Assembly (NCBI GenBank): GCA_046262315.1
Contig: JBHEMZ010000060.1
Coordinates: forward strand, 1 to 62,578
Length of the DNA stretch: 62,578 bases
Origin: JACVRM01 sp046262315
GTDB lineage: Bacteria > Actinomycetota > Thermoleophilia > Gaiellales > Gaiellaceae
Direction of reading: 5' to 3'
Part shown: positions 1 through 9,082 of the stretch, one piece after another
Layout: each line of letters opens with the position of its first letter
How positions within the stretch are numbered: position 1 is the first letter of the stretch
The notes under the pieces: generated by a model
Seen by the model: only the letters and a program-made list of their open reading frames with translations
What the model was told of the DNA's origin: nothing
The model's database searches: none
Made by a program: the position numbers and the translations under genes

Positions 1-1
1 A

Positions 2-673
2 GTGAGGCTTCTCGATCGGCCGGAGCTGCTGAATTCCGGTGGAAACATCGTGCACATCTCGGGGCTGGCGTGGGCCGGTCACTTCGGTGAGCCGGCCGAT
101 AGGCTGACCGAGCTGCGCGACGTGCCATACGCCAGCGGCGCCGCCATGGCGATTCGAGCAGCGCTCTTCAGAGAGCTGGGCGGCTTCGCTGAGGAGCTGT
201 TCCTTTATGACGAGGATCTCGAGCTCTCCTGGCGGGTGCGCCTACGCGGCTTGCGGATTGTGCTGACTCCGCGCGCGGACGTGCTGCACGATTACGAGTT
301 CGCGCGCAACCCGCAGAAGCGCTACTTGCTCGAGCGCAACCGCCTCATCTTCCTCCTGTCCGCCTTCTCGGGTCGCTTGCTGCTGCTTGTCTCGCCAGTC
401 CTCGTCACCACCGAGCTCGGCATGGTCGCACTCGCCGCGCGGGAGGGGTGGCTGCGCGAGAAGACCGCCGGCTGGCGCTGGTGCGCGCGCAACGTCGGCT
501 CTATCCGGCGGCGGCGGCGCGCGACGCAGGCGCTGCGGCGCGTGCCGGACCGTGAGCTGGCTCGCCACCTCACGCCCGTCGTCGACCCGGGGATGATCGA
601 CGTCCCCGCGCTCGCACGGATCGCAAACCCCCTTCTGAGCCTCTACTGGTCGCTTGTCCGGCGAGCGCTGTGA
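2..673 (+). CDS. GT2 family glycosyltransferase, C-terminal part (5' end outside window)
   Basis: The C-terminal half of a GT2 glycosyltransferase, a cytoplasmic enzyme that moves a sugar from a nucleotide donor onto a growing glycan. Visible are the acceptor-side ASGAAM segment (residues 44-49 of the fragment) and the YDEDLELSWR motif (69-78) that usually carries the GT2 general base. The N-terminal nucleotide-binding half (VDNxSxDGS, DxD) is missing, so the gene starts upstream of base 1; the GTG at base 2 is only the first codon available. A weakly hydrophobic stretch near residues 118-140 may be membrane-associated. It converges with the next gene, the two 3' ends overlapping by 31 bp. 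The donor and acceptor sugars cannot be read from the sequence. Confidence 0.85.
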   Translation: MRLLDRPELLNSGGNIVHISGLAWAGHFGEPADRLTELRDVPYASGAAMAIRAALFRELGGFAEELFLYDEDLELSWRVRLRGLRIVLTPRADVLHDYEFARNPQKRYLLERNRLIFLLSAFSGRLLLLVSPVLVTTELGMVALAAREGWLREKTAGWRWCARNVGSIRRRRRATQALRRVPDRELARHLTPVVDPGMIDVPALARIANPLLSLYWSLVRRAL

Positions 674-1632
674 ATAACTCCGGCGGTTGCGGGTCGCAGC
701 GCACGGTCGACCTCACGCACGGAGGTGCGACGGCGCGCCTGCACCTCGCGCCGCTTCCTCACCACGCGCGGGAGGGCTCGCGCGACCGCCGCGTACGCGC
801 GTAGCACGACGCGCACCTTCCTCTCCCGCAGCGCCTGGCGCCACCAGTAGGCCTCGCCGAACGCGATCCGGTGAAGGTGCCGCGCGAAGAGCGGCGCCGG
901 CGTGTTCTTCAGGATCATGAACCAGCGGTTCTTGACCGGGTGGAAGAACGTGAATTCGCTGCGTCCGGCCGACCACGCGCCGCGGGCGTGCAGCGCTACC
1001 GATTTCGGTGCGTACCAGCACTCGTAGCCGAGCAGCCTCGCGCGAAAGGCGAGGTCGACGTCCTCGTAGTAGCTGAAGAAGTCCTCGTCGAAGAGGCCGA
1101 TGTCGCGGAGCGCCGCTGCTCGCCAGGCGCACGCGGCGCCGGCTGCGCTGAATGTCTGAAGCTCCTCGTCGAAGTGCTCGCCGTCGCGTTCTCCGTGTCC
1201 GCGTGGATGCGGCAGGAAGGTCCAGTCCATCACGTCGCCGGCGCCGTCGACGCGACTTTCGTCACACATCAGCAGAGTCTTCGACCCGGCCGCCGCCGCC
1301 GCCGGCCGGCGTTCGAGGCAGGCGAGCAGCTCCTCGAGCCAGTCCGACGCGACCCGCGTGTCGTTGTTGAGCAGCACCACGAACTCGCCGCCGGCCGCCT
1401 CGATGCCGTGATTGATCGCTTTCGCGAACCCCATGTTCTCGCCCAGCTCGATGACGCGCACCTCGGGAAACTCCTCACGAACGAGCGCGAGCGAGCCGTC
1501 CGTCGAGCCGTTGTCGACGAGAATCACGCAGTAGTCCGACATGGATTGAACCCGAAGCGCCTCGAGGCAGCCGTGCAGGTAGCGCTCCCCGTCGATGTTT
1601 GGAATGATGACCGTGCAGCGTTCACCCTTCAT
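643..1632 (-). CDS. GT2 family glycosyltransferase (rhamnosyltransferase-like)
   Basis: A complete GT2 enzyme of 329 aa. The nucleotide-sugar half shows VIIPN at the N-terminus, VDNGSTDGS (residues 39-47) and LLNNDT (87-92) in the DxD position. The acceptor half has an AAGAA segment and YYEDVDLAFR (187-196). The ATG at 1632 is chosen because the family N-terminus (MKGERCTVIIPN) begins there; the upstream extension is Arg/Pro-rich and lies inside the preceding gene. Its ATG overlaps the TGA of the upstream GT4 gene (ATGA), so the two are probably translationally coupled. It is the last gene of a four-gene minus-strand unit (GT2, flippase, GT4, GT2). Likely role: adding one sugar, possibly deoxyhexose, to a lipid-linked repeat unit; specificity is inference. 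Confidence 0.88.
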   Translation of the reverse strand: MKGERCTVIIPNIDGERYLHGCLEALRVQSMSDYCVILVDNGSTDGSLALVREEFPEVRVIELGENMGFAKAINHGIEAAGGEFVVLLNNDTRVASDWLEELLACLERRPAAAAAGSKTLLMCDESRVDGAGDVMDWTFLPHPRGHGERDGEHFDEELQTFSAAGAACAWRAAALRDIGLFDEDFFSYYEDVDLAFRARLLGYECWYAPKSVALHARGAWSAGRSEFTFFHPVKNRWFMILKNTPAPLFARHLHRIAFGEAYWWRQALRERKVRVVLRAYAAVARALPRVVRKRREVQARRRTSVREVDRALRPATAGVIHSARRTSDQ

Positions 1633-2945
1633 CGCGCGCGTAGGTGGTGGAGGACCAGGCTGGGGTTCTGCACCGCGACCTGTGCCTGGATTCGCATGTA
1701 GCGGCGCATGAGCGCCGCCGCGGCGCGCGATCCCGCGTACGAAGGCGAGTCGGCCGCGAGCAAGCGAACGAGCGGCTCGGCGACGTTGCTCCAAGCGAAG
1801 GCTGCGCGTATCGGCTCGATGTTCGCCTTTACCCGCCCGTACTCGTCGTCGTCGTCCAGCAGCGACTCGATCGCAGTCACCCACGAATCGACGTCTTCGA
1901 ACCCCGTCGTGCGGCCCAGCGTGTGCCGCTCGACGACCTCTGCAAGCGCGTCACCGCGAGTGACAACCGAAGGTAACCGCGCCCAGAAATGGTCTAGAAG
2001 CCGCGTGCGGAACGCGAAGCGTGTCTCGAGCGAATCGAAGTGCGCGGAAACGCCGATGTCGGCCTCGAGCAAGAAGTTGGCGCGCTCCTCATAGGGCACC
2101 CAATCGAAGTTGAAGAACACGAAACGGCCCTCGAGTTGCAATTCCCGAGCAAGAGCCACGGCCCGCTGCGCCATCTCCATCTCGGCCACGAGCGGGCTCG
2201 GGTGGCGCAGGCCGAGGAAGTAGAGCTTGACGTCGTCGCGCCGGCGGGCGAGCTGTTCGACGGCACGGATGAGGGTGAGCGGATCAAACCAGTTCCAGAC
2301 GCCGCCGCTCCAAAGCAGCACACGATCACGTTCAGCGATACCGGGCACAACGCCTTTCAGAACGCGGCGTGTCTGACGAGGTGTGCGCTCATCGAGCCCG
2401 ACCGGCACGACCTCGACGAGGCTGCGAAGGGACGGGTCTCGTCGGGAGTGCTCCACGTCAACCCGCTCTAGGAGCGTCGCACGCCCGAGCCAGAGGTCGC
2501 GCTGCCGCTCGCTCGCGCAGATGAAGGCGTCGCCGGTGGCGAGGGCGATCGACTGGAGGAGGTCGGATGCACGGTACGAGAGCCGGTGAAACGGCGATTG
2601 CCCCTGAGCGGCGTGGTAGGCGAGGTTCTCGCTGACGAACGGGACGTACAGGTCGTAGATGACCCGGAGCGGCGCACGAGCGAGATGGCGCATCGTGCGC
2701 ACGCCGAAGTGCTGCGCGACCACAGCGTCGTGGCGGGCGGCGAGCTCCTTGACCGTGGCGAAGCTCGCCCGCCCTGTGACGATCCGAGCCCCGTCCGCCT
2801 CCGCGATATCAGCGCTCGGCGCCAGCAGCGTCACCTGGAAGCTCTTGGCGAGCTCTCGCGCCAGGTGGTAGTAGCGGATGCCCACCCCGGCCATCCGACT
2901 GCCGACCGGCTCGCCCGAGACGAGCAGGACGCGGCGGACGCTCAC
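1629..2945 (-). CDS. GT4-like glycosyltransferase
   Basis: A 438-aa protein with the GT-B layout of GT4-like enzymes. The N-terminal Rossmann half opens with LLVSGEPVGSRMAGVGIRYY, the usual glycine-rich acceptor-side loop after strand 1. The C-terminal donor half starts near LLWSGGVWNWFDPLTL. The family E-x7-E region is poorly conserved: the segment around FDSLETRFAFRTRLLDHFW takes its place, so this is a divergent member. The stop overlaps the next gene's ATG and the GTG start overlaps the flippase stop by 4 bp, placing it inside a coupled operon. No signal peptide or membrane segments, so it is probably a cytoplasmic enzyme working at the membrane face. Donor unknown. Confidence 0.85.
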   Translation of the reverse strand: MSVRRVLLVSGEPVGSRMAGVGIRYYHLARELAKSFQVTLLAPSADIAEADGARIVTGRASFATVKELAARHDAVVAQHFGVRTMRHLARAPLRVIYDLYVPFVSENLAYHAAQGQSPFHRLSYRASDLLQSIALATGDAFICASERQRDLWLGRATLLERVDVEHSRRDPSLRSLVEVVPVGLDERTPRQTRRVLKGVVPGIAERDRVLLWSGGVWNWFDPLTLIRAVEQLARRRDDVKLYFLGLRHPSPLVAEMEMAQRAVALARELQLEGRFVFFNFDWVPYEERANFLLEADIGVSAHFDSLETRFAFRTRLLDHFWARLPSVVTRGDALAEVVERHTLGRTTGFEDVDSWVTAIESLLDDDDEYGRVKANIEPIRAAFAWSNVAEPLVRLLAADSPSYAGSRAAAALMRRYMRIQAQVAVQNPSLVLHHLRAR

Positions 2946-4423
2946 CGTCGCAGGGCGGCCACGACGGCCGCGAGGTCGAGCGCGTCGTGCACACGCAGGA
3001 CGTAAAGCCCGACCAGGTAGAGGCCGAATGCGACGAGGATCGCTGGCACGACGTGGATTGGCAGGAGCAGCGCTGCAACGAACATAACCGCGCCGGCAGC
3101 GAGAGCGCGCAACGGCACCCTCATCGACGCAACGAACCCGGCGTGGCGGTACGCGAGCACCAGCGAGCCGGCCAGCAGCAGCGCCTCGGAGGTCGTCGCG
3201 ACCGCCGCGGCCGCGACGTAGCCGTAGGGTGGGATGAGCACGAGGTTGAGAGCGACGTTGAACGCAAGCGTCGCCGCACTGAGTGTCAGGATGGCGCGCT
3301 GCCGGTTGATCGCGACGAGCAGGTAGGCGAAGTAGGTTGTGACGAACGCCAGGCCGGCGCCGACGATAACGATGGTGAGCGGCGTTCCGGCGTCGACGAA
3401 CTCGCTCCCGCCCACGAGCTCGGCGATATCGCCTGCCCGCGCCGTCACGGCGGCCACCAGCGCGATCGCGGCAACGGCCAGCACGTCAAACGACCGCTGC
3501 GTGAGATCGCGAACGAGAGACGCGTCTCCAGCCGCCGCCGCCGCCGACAGCGGCGGGAAGACCGACGCGACGAAGAAATAGCCAAACGGTGTCGCCATCT
3601 CCAGGAAGCGGTACGCGAGCCCGTAGATGCCGACCTCCTCGGACTCTTTGAGCAGCGACAGGAGCAGCGCGTCGATGCGGAAGTAGATTGTGTTCAGCAC
3701 GAGTGCGAGTCCGAGGGGCAGCGACGTCACGAGCAATCGCCGCCAGAACGGCCAGTCGACCTGGAGGCGAATGCCGCCCTCGCGAAGCAGAAAGGCGAGT
3801 AGCACGGCTGCGTTGACGGCGGCCGCCGCCACGAAGGCGACGATGATCGACTCGAAGGACGCGTCCGCGGCGACTAGCAGCACGATCGTCCCCACCAGGA
3901 ACGCCTGCGAGATCACTTCGCTGGCGGCGGGACGATCCATGCGGAGGCGCGCCTGGAACGGGGCGGCAAAGGTCGTCCCGACCGCGCTGAAGACGATGAA
4001 GAACAGGCCGATGAAGATTCCGGCCCGCAGCCGCTCGTCGCCGGCGCTGCCGTAGAGGAGCGGGGCGAGCCCGGCGGCGACGCCGGCCACGACGAGTGCG
4101 AGCAAGAAGCGCAGGCCAAGCGCCTTCCCGACGAGCTCGCTCGGCGAGCCCAGGCCCTGTGACAGTTCGCGCACGAGCACCGTGTACGTGCCGAGGTCGA
4201 AGAAAACGACGAAGAGCGTGACGTAGACGAGCACCGCCGTGTAGTCGCCGTAGCCGTCGACGCCGAGGTGCCGCGTCAAGAGCACCGTCGCCAGGAACGC
4301 GAAACCGAGCGTGGTTATACGTGCGGCAGTCTGGGCAGCAGTGTTCCACGCCACCCGCCGGGCGAGCGCAGGACGACTCTGCTGGTCGTCCGCGTTCACC
4401 GCTCGCCCACGCGCGCGGCCCAC
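2942..4423 (-). CDS. Wzx-like polysaccharide flippase (MOP superfamily)
   Basis: A 493-aa integral membrane protein with about 12-14 hydrophobic helices spread over its length, as in the polysaccharide transporter (MOP/Wzx) family. The N-terminal signature NTAAQTAARITTLGFAFLA followed by LTRHLGVDGYGDYTAVL is typical of family helix 1 and the loop after it. Role: flipping undecaprenyl-diphosphate-linked repeat units across the cytoplasmic membrane. The ATG lies 19 bp after the stop of the upstream GT2 gene and its 3' end overlaps the following GT4 gene by 4 bp. The first ~20 residues are polar and an in-frame GTG a few codons downstream is also possible. It is one of two flippase-type genes in the window, the other near 31.3-32.6 kb. 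Confidence 0.9.
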   Translation of the reverse strand: MGRARGRAVNADDQQSRPALARRVAWNTAAQTAARITTLGFAFLATVLLTRHLGVDGYGDYTAVLVYVTLFVVFFDLGTYTVLVRELSQGLGSPSELVGKALGLRFLLALVVAGVAAGLAPLLYGSAGDERLRAGIFIGLFFIVFSAVGTTFAAPFQARLRMDRPAASEVISQAFLVGTIVLLVAADASFESIIVAFVAAAAVNAAVLLAFLLREGGIRLQVDWPFWRRLLVTSLPLGLALVLNTIYFRIDALLLSLLKESEEVGIYGLAYRFLEMATPFGYFFVASVFPPLSAAAAAGDASLVRDLTQRSFDVLAVAAIALVAAVTARAGDIAELVGGSEFVDAGTPLTIVIVGAGLAFVTTYFAYLLVAINRQRAILTLSAATLAFNVALNLVLIPPYGYVAAAAVATTSEALLLAGSLVLAYRHAGFVASMRVPLRALAAGAVMFVAALLLPIHVVPAILVAFGLYLVGLYVLRVHDALDLAAVVAALRR

Positions 4424-4442
4424 CGCCGTTCGGTTTGCAGAT

Positions 4443-5474
4443 TCAATGCCAGGTCTCCCACGCGCGGCGGAGGGGTGCGACGTACGCCTCGAGGCCCTTG
4501 CCCATCAACCGGCGGAGTTCGCCCGCCCCGACAACGCGATCCGCCTGGAGCTGCCTTCGTTCACGAAGTACCGAGCCTAGAGATCGGAGCGCTGCTCGCT
4601 TTGACCGCAAGACGACACGGCCCTGCCCCCTGAGCGCGTAGCCGAGCACGGCTGCGGCGTTCACGAGCAGGTGTTGCGGCAGGTAGAGCCAGACGAACGG
4701 CGACGGCATGTTCTTCGCGTACGTCCAGATTAGGTTGCGCTGCGAGTGAAAGATCGTGAAGTCGCTCGTGCGCCCCGCGATCGCCGACCCGACGTGGTGG
4801 ACGACCGCGTCGGCGACGAACAGGCAGCGCTCGCCGGCGAGGCGCAGCCGGAAGGCGAGATCGACGTCTTCCAGGTATGCGAAGTACGTCTCGTCGAAAC
4901 CGCCCGCGGCGCGGAACGCGTCCGCTCGGAACATCGCGGCGGCTCCGGAGGGTGCGAATACCTCGGCAGTCGGTCGCCGAACGCGTGCGATCATCCGACC
5001 ATGATCGCGCCGGAACGCAAGACCGCTGACGTGGTAGACGTCGCCGGTGCCGTCGTAGCGGAGCGGGTCGTCGGCGAGCAGCAGGCAACTGCCGAACGCG
5101 GAGTAGTCCGGGTGCTCGAGTGCAGCGGCCGAGAGGCGTTCGAGCCAGTCCGGCTCCGGGAAGGCGTCCGGATTGAGCAGCGCGAGCCAGTCGCAATCTG
5201 CGGCTGTGGCGGCGCCGACGTTGTTGGCTCGCGCAAACCCGGCGTTCTCGTTGAGACGCACGACCTGGGCTCCCGGGTAGTGCGACTCGAGATCGTCCGC
5301 GGAGCCGTCCGTGCTCGCGTTATCGACCACGATCACGCGCTGCGGCCGGAGCGTCTGCCCGTCCACCGCGGCGAGGGCGCGGGCGAGTAGCTCACCGCCG
5401 TTCCAGTTGACGATGACGACGGCGATCGTTGCGGCGTCGGCCGAGGGGCCGCCGTCGGCTCGCGTTGCCGCCAT
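4443..5474 (-). CDS. GT2 family glycosyltransferase (rhamnosyltransferase-like)
   Basis: A 343-aa GT2 enzyme. Motifs in order are VVIVNWNGGELL near the N-terminus, VDNASTDGSADDLE, NENAGFARANN, LLNPDAFPEPDW (the DxD-equivalent position), SGAAAMFR and YLEDVDLAFRLR. The NPDA and EDVDLAFR signatures are those of rhamnosyltransferase-like GT2 proteins in O-antigen clusters. The C-terminal ~80 residues contain a hydrophobic stretch (LYLPQHLLVNAAAVLGYAL) followed by basic residues, fitting monotopic membrane association. It is the first gene of the minus-strand unit 643-5474 and diverges from the GT2 gene at 5599 across a 124-bp gap that must hold both promoters. Substrate not determinable. Confidence 0.88.
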   Translation of the reverse strand: MAATRADGGPSADAATIAVVIVNWNGGELLARALAAVDGQTLRPQRVIVVDNASTDGSADDLESHYPGAQVVRLNENAGFARANNVGAATAADCDWLALLNPDAFPEPDWLERLSAAALEHPDYSAFGSCLLLADDPLRYDGTGDVYHVSGLAFRRDHGRMIARVRRPTAEVFAPSGAAAMFRADAFRAAGGFDETYFAYLEDVDLAFRLRLAGERCLFVADAVVHHVGSAIAGRTSDFTIFHSQRNLIWTYAKNMPSPFVWLYLPQHLLVNAAAVLGYALRGQGRVVLRSKRAALRSLGSVLRERRQLQADRVVGAGELRRLMGKGLEAYVAPLRRAWETWH

Positions 5475-5598
5475 CGCGGCGCGAGACTACACGAGCTTCC
5501 GTCGCCGAGCAGGACAGAGAAGTACCGCACACCTCGTCGCCCCGCGACGGGAATGTTGGTCGGCGCAGTCACGACCTCTCCTATCATCGGCACGTCCG

Positions 5599-6387
5599 AT
5601 GAATGTGCGCAAGAGCATTGGTATCGACGAGCCCACGCTACGGGCCGCACAAGCTTCGGTCACGACGCCCGCTTCTACGCCGCGCAAGATCGCGATCGTG
5701 CCCGCCTTCAACGAGGCGCATTCGGTCTCGCGGGTGGTGGCGGAGCTCCGCGAGGCTGATCCGGGGCTGGACGTGGTCGTCATCGATGACGGATCGCACG
5801 ACGCGACCGCGCACGTTGCGAGCGAGGCGGGCGCTCACGTCGTGCGCTTGCCGTTCAACGTCGGCATCGGCGGCGCTGTGCAGACCGGGCATCAGTTCGC
5901 GCGGGACCACGGCTTCGACATCGCCGTCCAGGTAGACGGCGACGGCCAGCACGACCCGCGGGAGATCCCCAGGCTCCTTGCGCCGATCCTGGTCGGCGAA
6001 GCCGACATGGTGGTGGGCACCCGATTCGCCGGCGGGGACGGCTACCGCTCGTCGCTGGCGCGCCGGATCGGCATCCGCATCTTGGCCCGCATCGTCTCCT
6101 TAATCGTGCGCCAGCGTGTCACCGATCCGACCTCGGGCTTTCGCGCGGTCAACCGCCGCACGCTCGAGTTGTTCGCGGGTGACTATCCGCACGACTACCC
6201 CGAGGCCGAGGGCACGGTGCTGGTACACCGCCACCGGCTGCGCATCGTCGAGGTGCCCGTGAGCATGCGCGCGCGGGCGGAAGGCCGCTCATCGATCGGG
6301 GGCGTCTACTCGTTCGTCTACATGGGCAAGGTGCTCGTCGCGCTCTTCGTCGGGCTCTTCCGCCGCTACCCCCGGGAGGAACCGTGA
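5599..6387 (+). CDS. GT2 family glycosyltransferase, dolichyl-phosphate mannose synthase-like
   Basis: A 262-aa GT2 protein of the DPM1-like subgroup, which typically transfers a sugar to a polyprenyl phosphate. Motifs are IVPAFNEAHSVSRVV, VVIDDGSHDAT, NVGIGGAVQTG and VQVDGDGQHDP carrying the catalytic DxD. There is no C-terminal membrane domain. The ATG at 5599 is preferred because the homologous region starts soon after it and the upstream extension lies antisense to the divergent gene. Its stop overlaps the GTG of the DUF2304 gene (GTGA). This GT2 plus DUF2304 pair is a recurrent arrangement, the small membrane protein probably being a partner of the transferase. First gene of an eight-gene plus-strand unit. 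Confidence 0.9.
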   Translation: MNVRKSIGIDEPTLRAAQASVTTPASTPRKIAIVPAFNEAHSVSRVVAELREADPGLDVVVIDDGSHDATAHVASEAGAHVVRLPFNVGIGGAVQTGHQFARDHGFDIAVQVDGDGQHDPREIPRLLAPILVGEADMVVGTRFAGGDGYRSSLARRIGIRILARIVSLIVRQRVTDPTSGFRAVNRRTLELFAGDYPHDYPEAEGTVLVHRHRLRIVEVPVSMRARAEGRSSIGGVYSFVYMGKVLVALFVGLFRRYPREEP

Positions 6388-6755
6388 CCCCTCTTCGCGT
6401 CTCGCTCGTCGCGGCTGCCGCCGCGCTGCTGCTCCTGCTCGTCATCTTCGAGCTGATCCGCCGGCGCCGCCTCCAGGAGCGCTACGCCCTGCTCTGGATT
6501 GCCACGGGCGTCGTCATCCTCGTGCTCGCGCTTTGGCGCGGTGCGCTCTCTCAGCTGGCAGAGCTGGTGGGAATCGCCTACCCGCCCTCGGCTCTCTTCG
6601 TGCTGGCGGCGATGTTCATCCTCGTCGTGCTGCTGCACTACTCGACGGTTATCTCGAAGCTGGCCGACCAGAACCGCATCCTGGCGCAGCGGCTTGCTTT
6701 GCTCGAGCACGAGCTGGCGAGCCATCACCCGGCTGCTCCCCGCCGCGAAACCTAG
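6384..6755 (+). CDS. DUF2304 family membrane protein
   Basis: A small (123 aa) membrane protein with three predicted helices (about residues 5-24, 34-52 and 66-86), then a charged coiled-coil-like tail. The sequence RRRRLQERYALLWIATGVV after helix 1 is the DUF2304 signature. No enzymatic function is established for the family; it is regularly found next to DPM1-like GT2 genes, as here. A GTG start overlaps the GT2 stop by 4 bp (GTGA). Inferred role: membrane anchor or accessory subunit for the upstream transferase. Confidence 0.85.
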   Translation: MTPLRVSLVAAAAALLLLLVIFELIRRRRLQERYALLWIATGVVILVLALWRGALSQLAELVGIAYPPSALFVLAAMFILVVLLHYSTVISKLADQNRILAQRLALLEHELASHHPAAPRRET

Positions 6756-6764
6756 GATTCCGTC

Positions 6765-8057
6765 ATGGAGCCGCTGCCCGTCGACGACGCCGAGATCGCG
6801 GCGTTGCTCGATCGCCTGCGGGCGGAGGTCGAGGAGACGCAGAATGGCGGCAGCATTGCCGCGCCCAGCTGGGAGCGGGCGCGGGTCGAGGCGGGCCGGC
6901 TCGCGCCGGTCAGCGGTGACCGGCCTTTTTTCCGCCGCAGCGGCGTTCTCGGGCGGGCGCGCATGGCCGTGATCGCCCCGGTGAAGATTCTGATCCGCAA
7001 GCTTGTCCGCTGGTACGTCGAGCCGATCGCGGCTGAGCAGCGGGCCTTCAACGGCGCGGTGCTGCAGCTCATTGACGACGTTGCGACGTGGACGGCTGCG
7101 GGTACGGACGCGCTGCGGCACGAGCAGAATGCGCTTTCGGAGCGCGTCGACGCGACGAGCGCGGCGCTCGCGACGCGGATCGACAGCGCAGAGCGCATCT
7201 TAGAGCGCGTCTCAGACCGCCTCGACGCGGCGAACGCCGCACTCGCCGGCCGCATGGACGACGCTGAGCGAAGTGCCACGGGCCTGGAGGACAGGCTGCT
7301 GCGCGTCGAGCGGCGCCCGGCGGCGCCGGCACCTCGTACTGCCCCTTCGGAGGCCGCGCCCTCCGCGCCCACCGAAGCCGCCTTCGACTACTTCGCCTTC
7401 GAGACCCGTATGCGCGCCGACCGCGACGAGATTCGGCGCCGGCAGAGGCAGTACGTGGAAGACTTTCGCGAGCGGCGGCCCGTGCTCGACGTCGGCTGCG
7501 GTCGCGGCGAGTTCCTCGCCCTGCTGCGTGAGGCCGGTGTGGACGCGCGCGGCGTCGACTCCGACGCGGACATGGTCGCGTTTTGCCGCGGCGATGGACT
7601 CGAGGTCGACCACGAGGACGCGCTCGCGTACCTGAAGAAGCTCAGCGACGGGGAGCTCGGCGGTCTCTTCGCGGCGCACTTCGTCGAGCACCTTGAGCCG
7701 CATACGCTGGTCGCCTTCCTGGCGCTAGCGGCCGCGAAGGTGCGACCGGGCGGACGGCTCGTGCTCGAAACGCCGAACCCTGTCTCGCTGGTTGCCCTCA
7801 AGCACTACTTTGCGGACCTCACGCACGCGCAGCCGCTCGTGCCCGAGACGCTCGCCTTCCTCGTCCGCGAGGCGGGTTTCCACGATCTCGAGCTCCGCTA
7901 TCTCAACGAGCCTGCAGCCGAGGAGCGCATGCGGCCGGTCGAGTTGCCGCGCGAGCCCGCGCTCGCCGGGGCGCAGGAGGCGCTCGACGCGAACGTGCTC
8001 CGCCTGAACGAGGTGATATTCGGGCCCCAGGACTACGCCGTAGTCGCCCTCCGATGA
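6765..8057 (+). CDS. Coiled-coil plus class I SAM methyltransferase (WbdD-like)
   Basis: A 430-aa protein in two parts. Residues ~1-200 are charged and helical, with an amphipathic segment near MAVIAPVKILIRKLVRWYV and long heptad-like stretches ending in an Ala/Pro-rich linker. Residues ~205-430 form a class I SAM methyltransferase with motif I VLDVGCGRGEFLALL (about 239-253), an acidic post-I strand (GVDSDADMVAFC), and a motif IV/V region AAHFVEHLEPHTL and VLETPNPVSL. The coiled coil plus methyltransferase layout recalls O-antigen chain-terminating enzymes such as WbdD, so a chain-length or capping role is plausible but not shown. It lies 9 bp after the DUF2304 gene and overlaps the next GT4 gene by 4 bp (ATGA). 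Confidence 0.85.
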   Translation: MEPLPVDDAEIAALLDRLRAEVEETQNGGSIAAPSWERARVEAGRLAPVSGDRPFFRRSGVLGRARMAVIAPVKILIRKLVRWYVEPIAAEQRAFNGAVLQLIDDVATWTAAGTDALRHEQNALSERVDATSAALATRIDSAERILERVSDRLDAANAALAGRMDDAERSATGLEDRLLRVERRPAAPAPRTAPSEAAPSAPTEAAFDYFAFETRMRADRDEIRRRQRQYVEDFRERRPVLDVGCGRGEFLALLREAGVDARGVDSDADMVAFCRGDGLEVDHEDALAYLKKLSDGELGGLFAAHFVEHLEPHTLVAFLALAAAKVRPGGRLVLETPNPVSLVALKHYFADLTHAQPLVPETLAFLVREAGFHDLELRYLNEPAAEERMRPVELPREPALAGAQEALDANVLRLNEVIFGPQDYAVVALR

Positions 8058-9082
8058 ACATTGCCGTGTGCCTGCCACAGGTCCCGTTCGTGACCGGCGG
8101 TGCCGAGATTCTCTCCGCGCAGCTCGTGCAGGAGCTCGACGAGCGCGGTCACGAGGCCGAGCTCGTCACGGTACCGTTCAAGTGGTACCCGAACGAGCGC
8201 GTACTCACTGAGGCACTTGTCTGGCGGCTGCTTGACCTCGAGGAGGCGAACGGGCGCCCCGTCGACCTCGTCATCGCGACCAAGTTCCCGTCGTACGCGA
8301 TCAAGCACCCGAATAAGGTGGTGTGGCTCATTCACCAGTTCCGCCAGGCATACGAGCTCGACGGGACGGATCTCGGCCAGTTCGGTCCTGACCCAGTCGA
8401 TCGGGCCACGCGGCGCGCGGTGCACAAGCTCGACACCCGAACGCTCGGCGAGGCACGCCGCCTATTCGCAATCTCGCAAAACGTAGCGAACCGGCTGCGA
8501 GCCTCGACCGGCCTCGAGGCCGAGGTGCTGCTGCCGCCGCCCCAGTTGTTGCCGTACCGCTGCGAGTCCTATGGCGACTTCCTACTGTCCGTCGGCCGCC
8601 TCGACGCGGCCAAGCGGGTGGAACTGCTGCTCGAGGCCGCGGCGACGGCGGAGCAGGTCCGCGTGGTGGTCGTGGGCGACGGTCCGGAGCGGCCCCGGCT
8701 CGAGCGGCTCGCGCAGCGGCTCGGCCTCGATGGGCGCGTCAGCTTTGAAGGCCGTGTGTCTGCGGAGGCGCTGGCGCAGCTTTACGCAACCTGTCTCGCG
8801 GTCTACTACGCGCCCGTGGACGAGGATTTCGGCCTCGTCCCGTACGAGGCTTTCCTCTCGGAGAAGCCGGTGGTGACGACGCGCGACGCCGGCGGCCCGC
8901 TTGAGGTCGTCACCGATCGCGAGACTGGCTTCGTCTGCGAGCCGACCCCGCGGGCGGTCGGCGAGGCAATGACGTGGCTCGCCGGCCACCACGACGAGGC
9001 TCGTGCCTGGGGCCGGCGCGGGAAGGGGCTCGCGGAGCAGCTCACCTGGAACCGCGTGGTCGACCGGCTACTCGCGTCGTGA
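8054..9082 (+). CDS. GT4 family glycosyltransferase
   Basis: A 342-aa GT-B enzyme. The N-terminal half begins with MNIAVCLPQVPFVTGGAEIL, the usual start of GT4 proteins with the glycine-rich acceptor loop. The C-terminal half has LLSVGRLDAAKRVELLLEAA (start of the donor domain), VVVGDGPERPRLE, and the E-x7-E-like segment DEDFGLVPYEAFLSEKPVV, in which the two acidic residues contact the donor sugar in characterised GT4 enzymes. No membrane segments. Its ATG overlaps the methyltransferase stop and its TGA overlaps the next GTG, so it sits in a tightly coupled operon. Confidence 0.9.
   Translation: MNIAVCLPQVPFVTGGAEILSAQLVQELDERGHEAELVTVPFKWYPNERVLTEALVWRLLDLEEANGRPVDLVIATKFPSYAIKHPNKVVWLIHQFRQAYELDGTDLGQFGPDPVDRATRRAVHKLDTRTLGEARRLFAISQNVANRLRASTGLEAEVLLPPPQLLPYRCESYGDFLLSVGRLDAAKRVELLLEAAATAEQVRVVVVGDGPERPRLERLAQRLGLDGRVSFEGRVSAEALAQLYATCLAVYYAPVDEDFGLVPYEAFLSEKPVVTTRDAGGPLEVVTDRETGFVCEPTPRAVGEAMTWLAGHHDEARAWGRRGKGLAEQLTWNRVVDRLLAS

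Noticed and set aside
5556..5587. TTGGTC and TATCAT as a promoter for the GT2 gene at 5599
   Set aside because: The spacer is 20 nt, too long for a standard sigma-70-type promoter, and the -35 match is weak.
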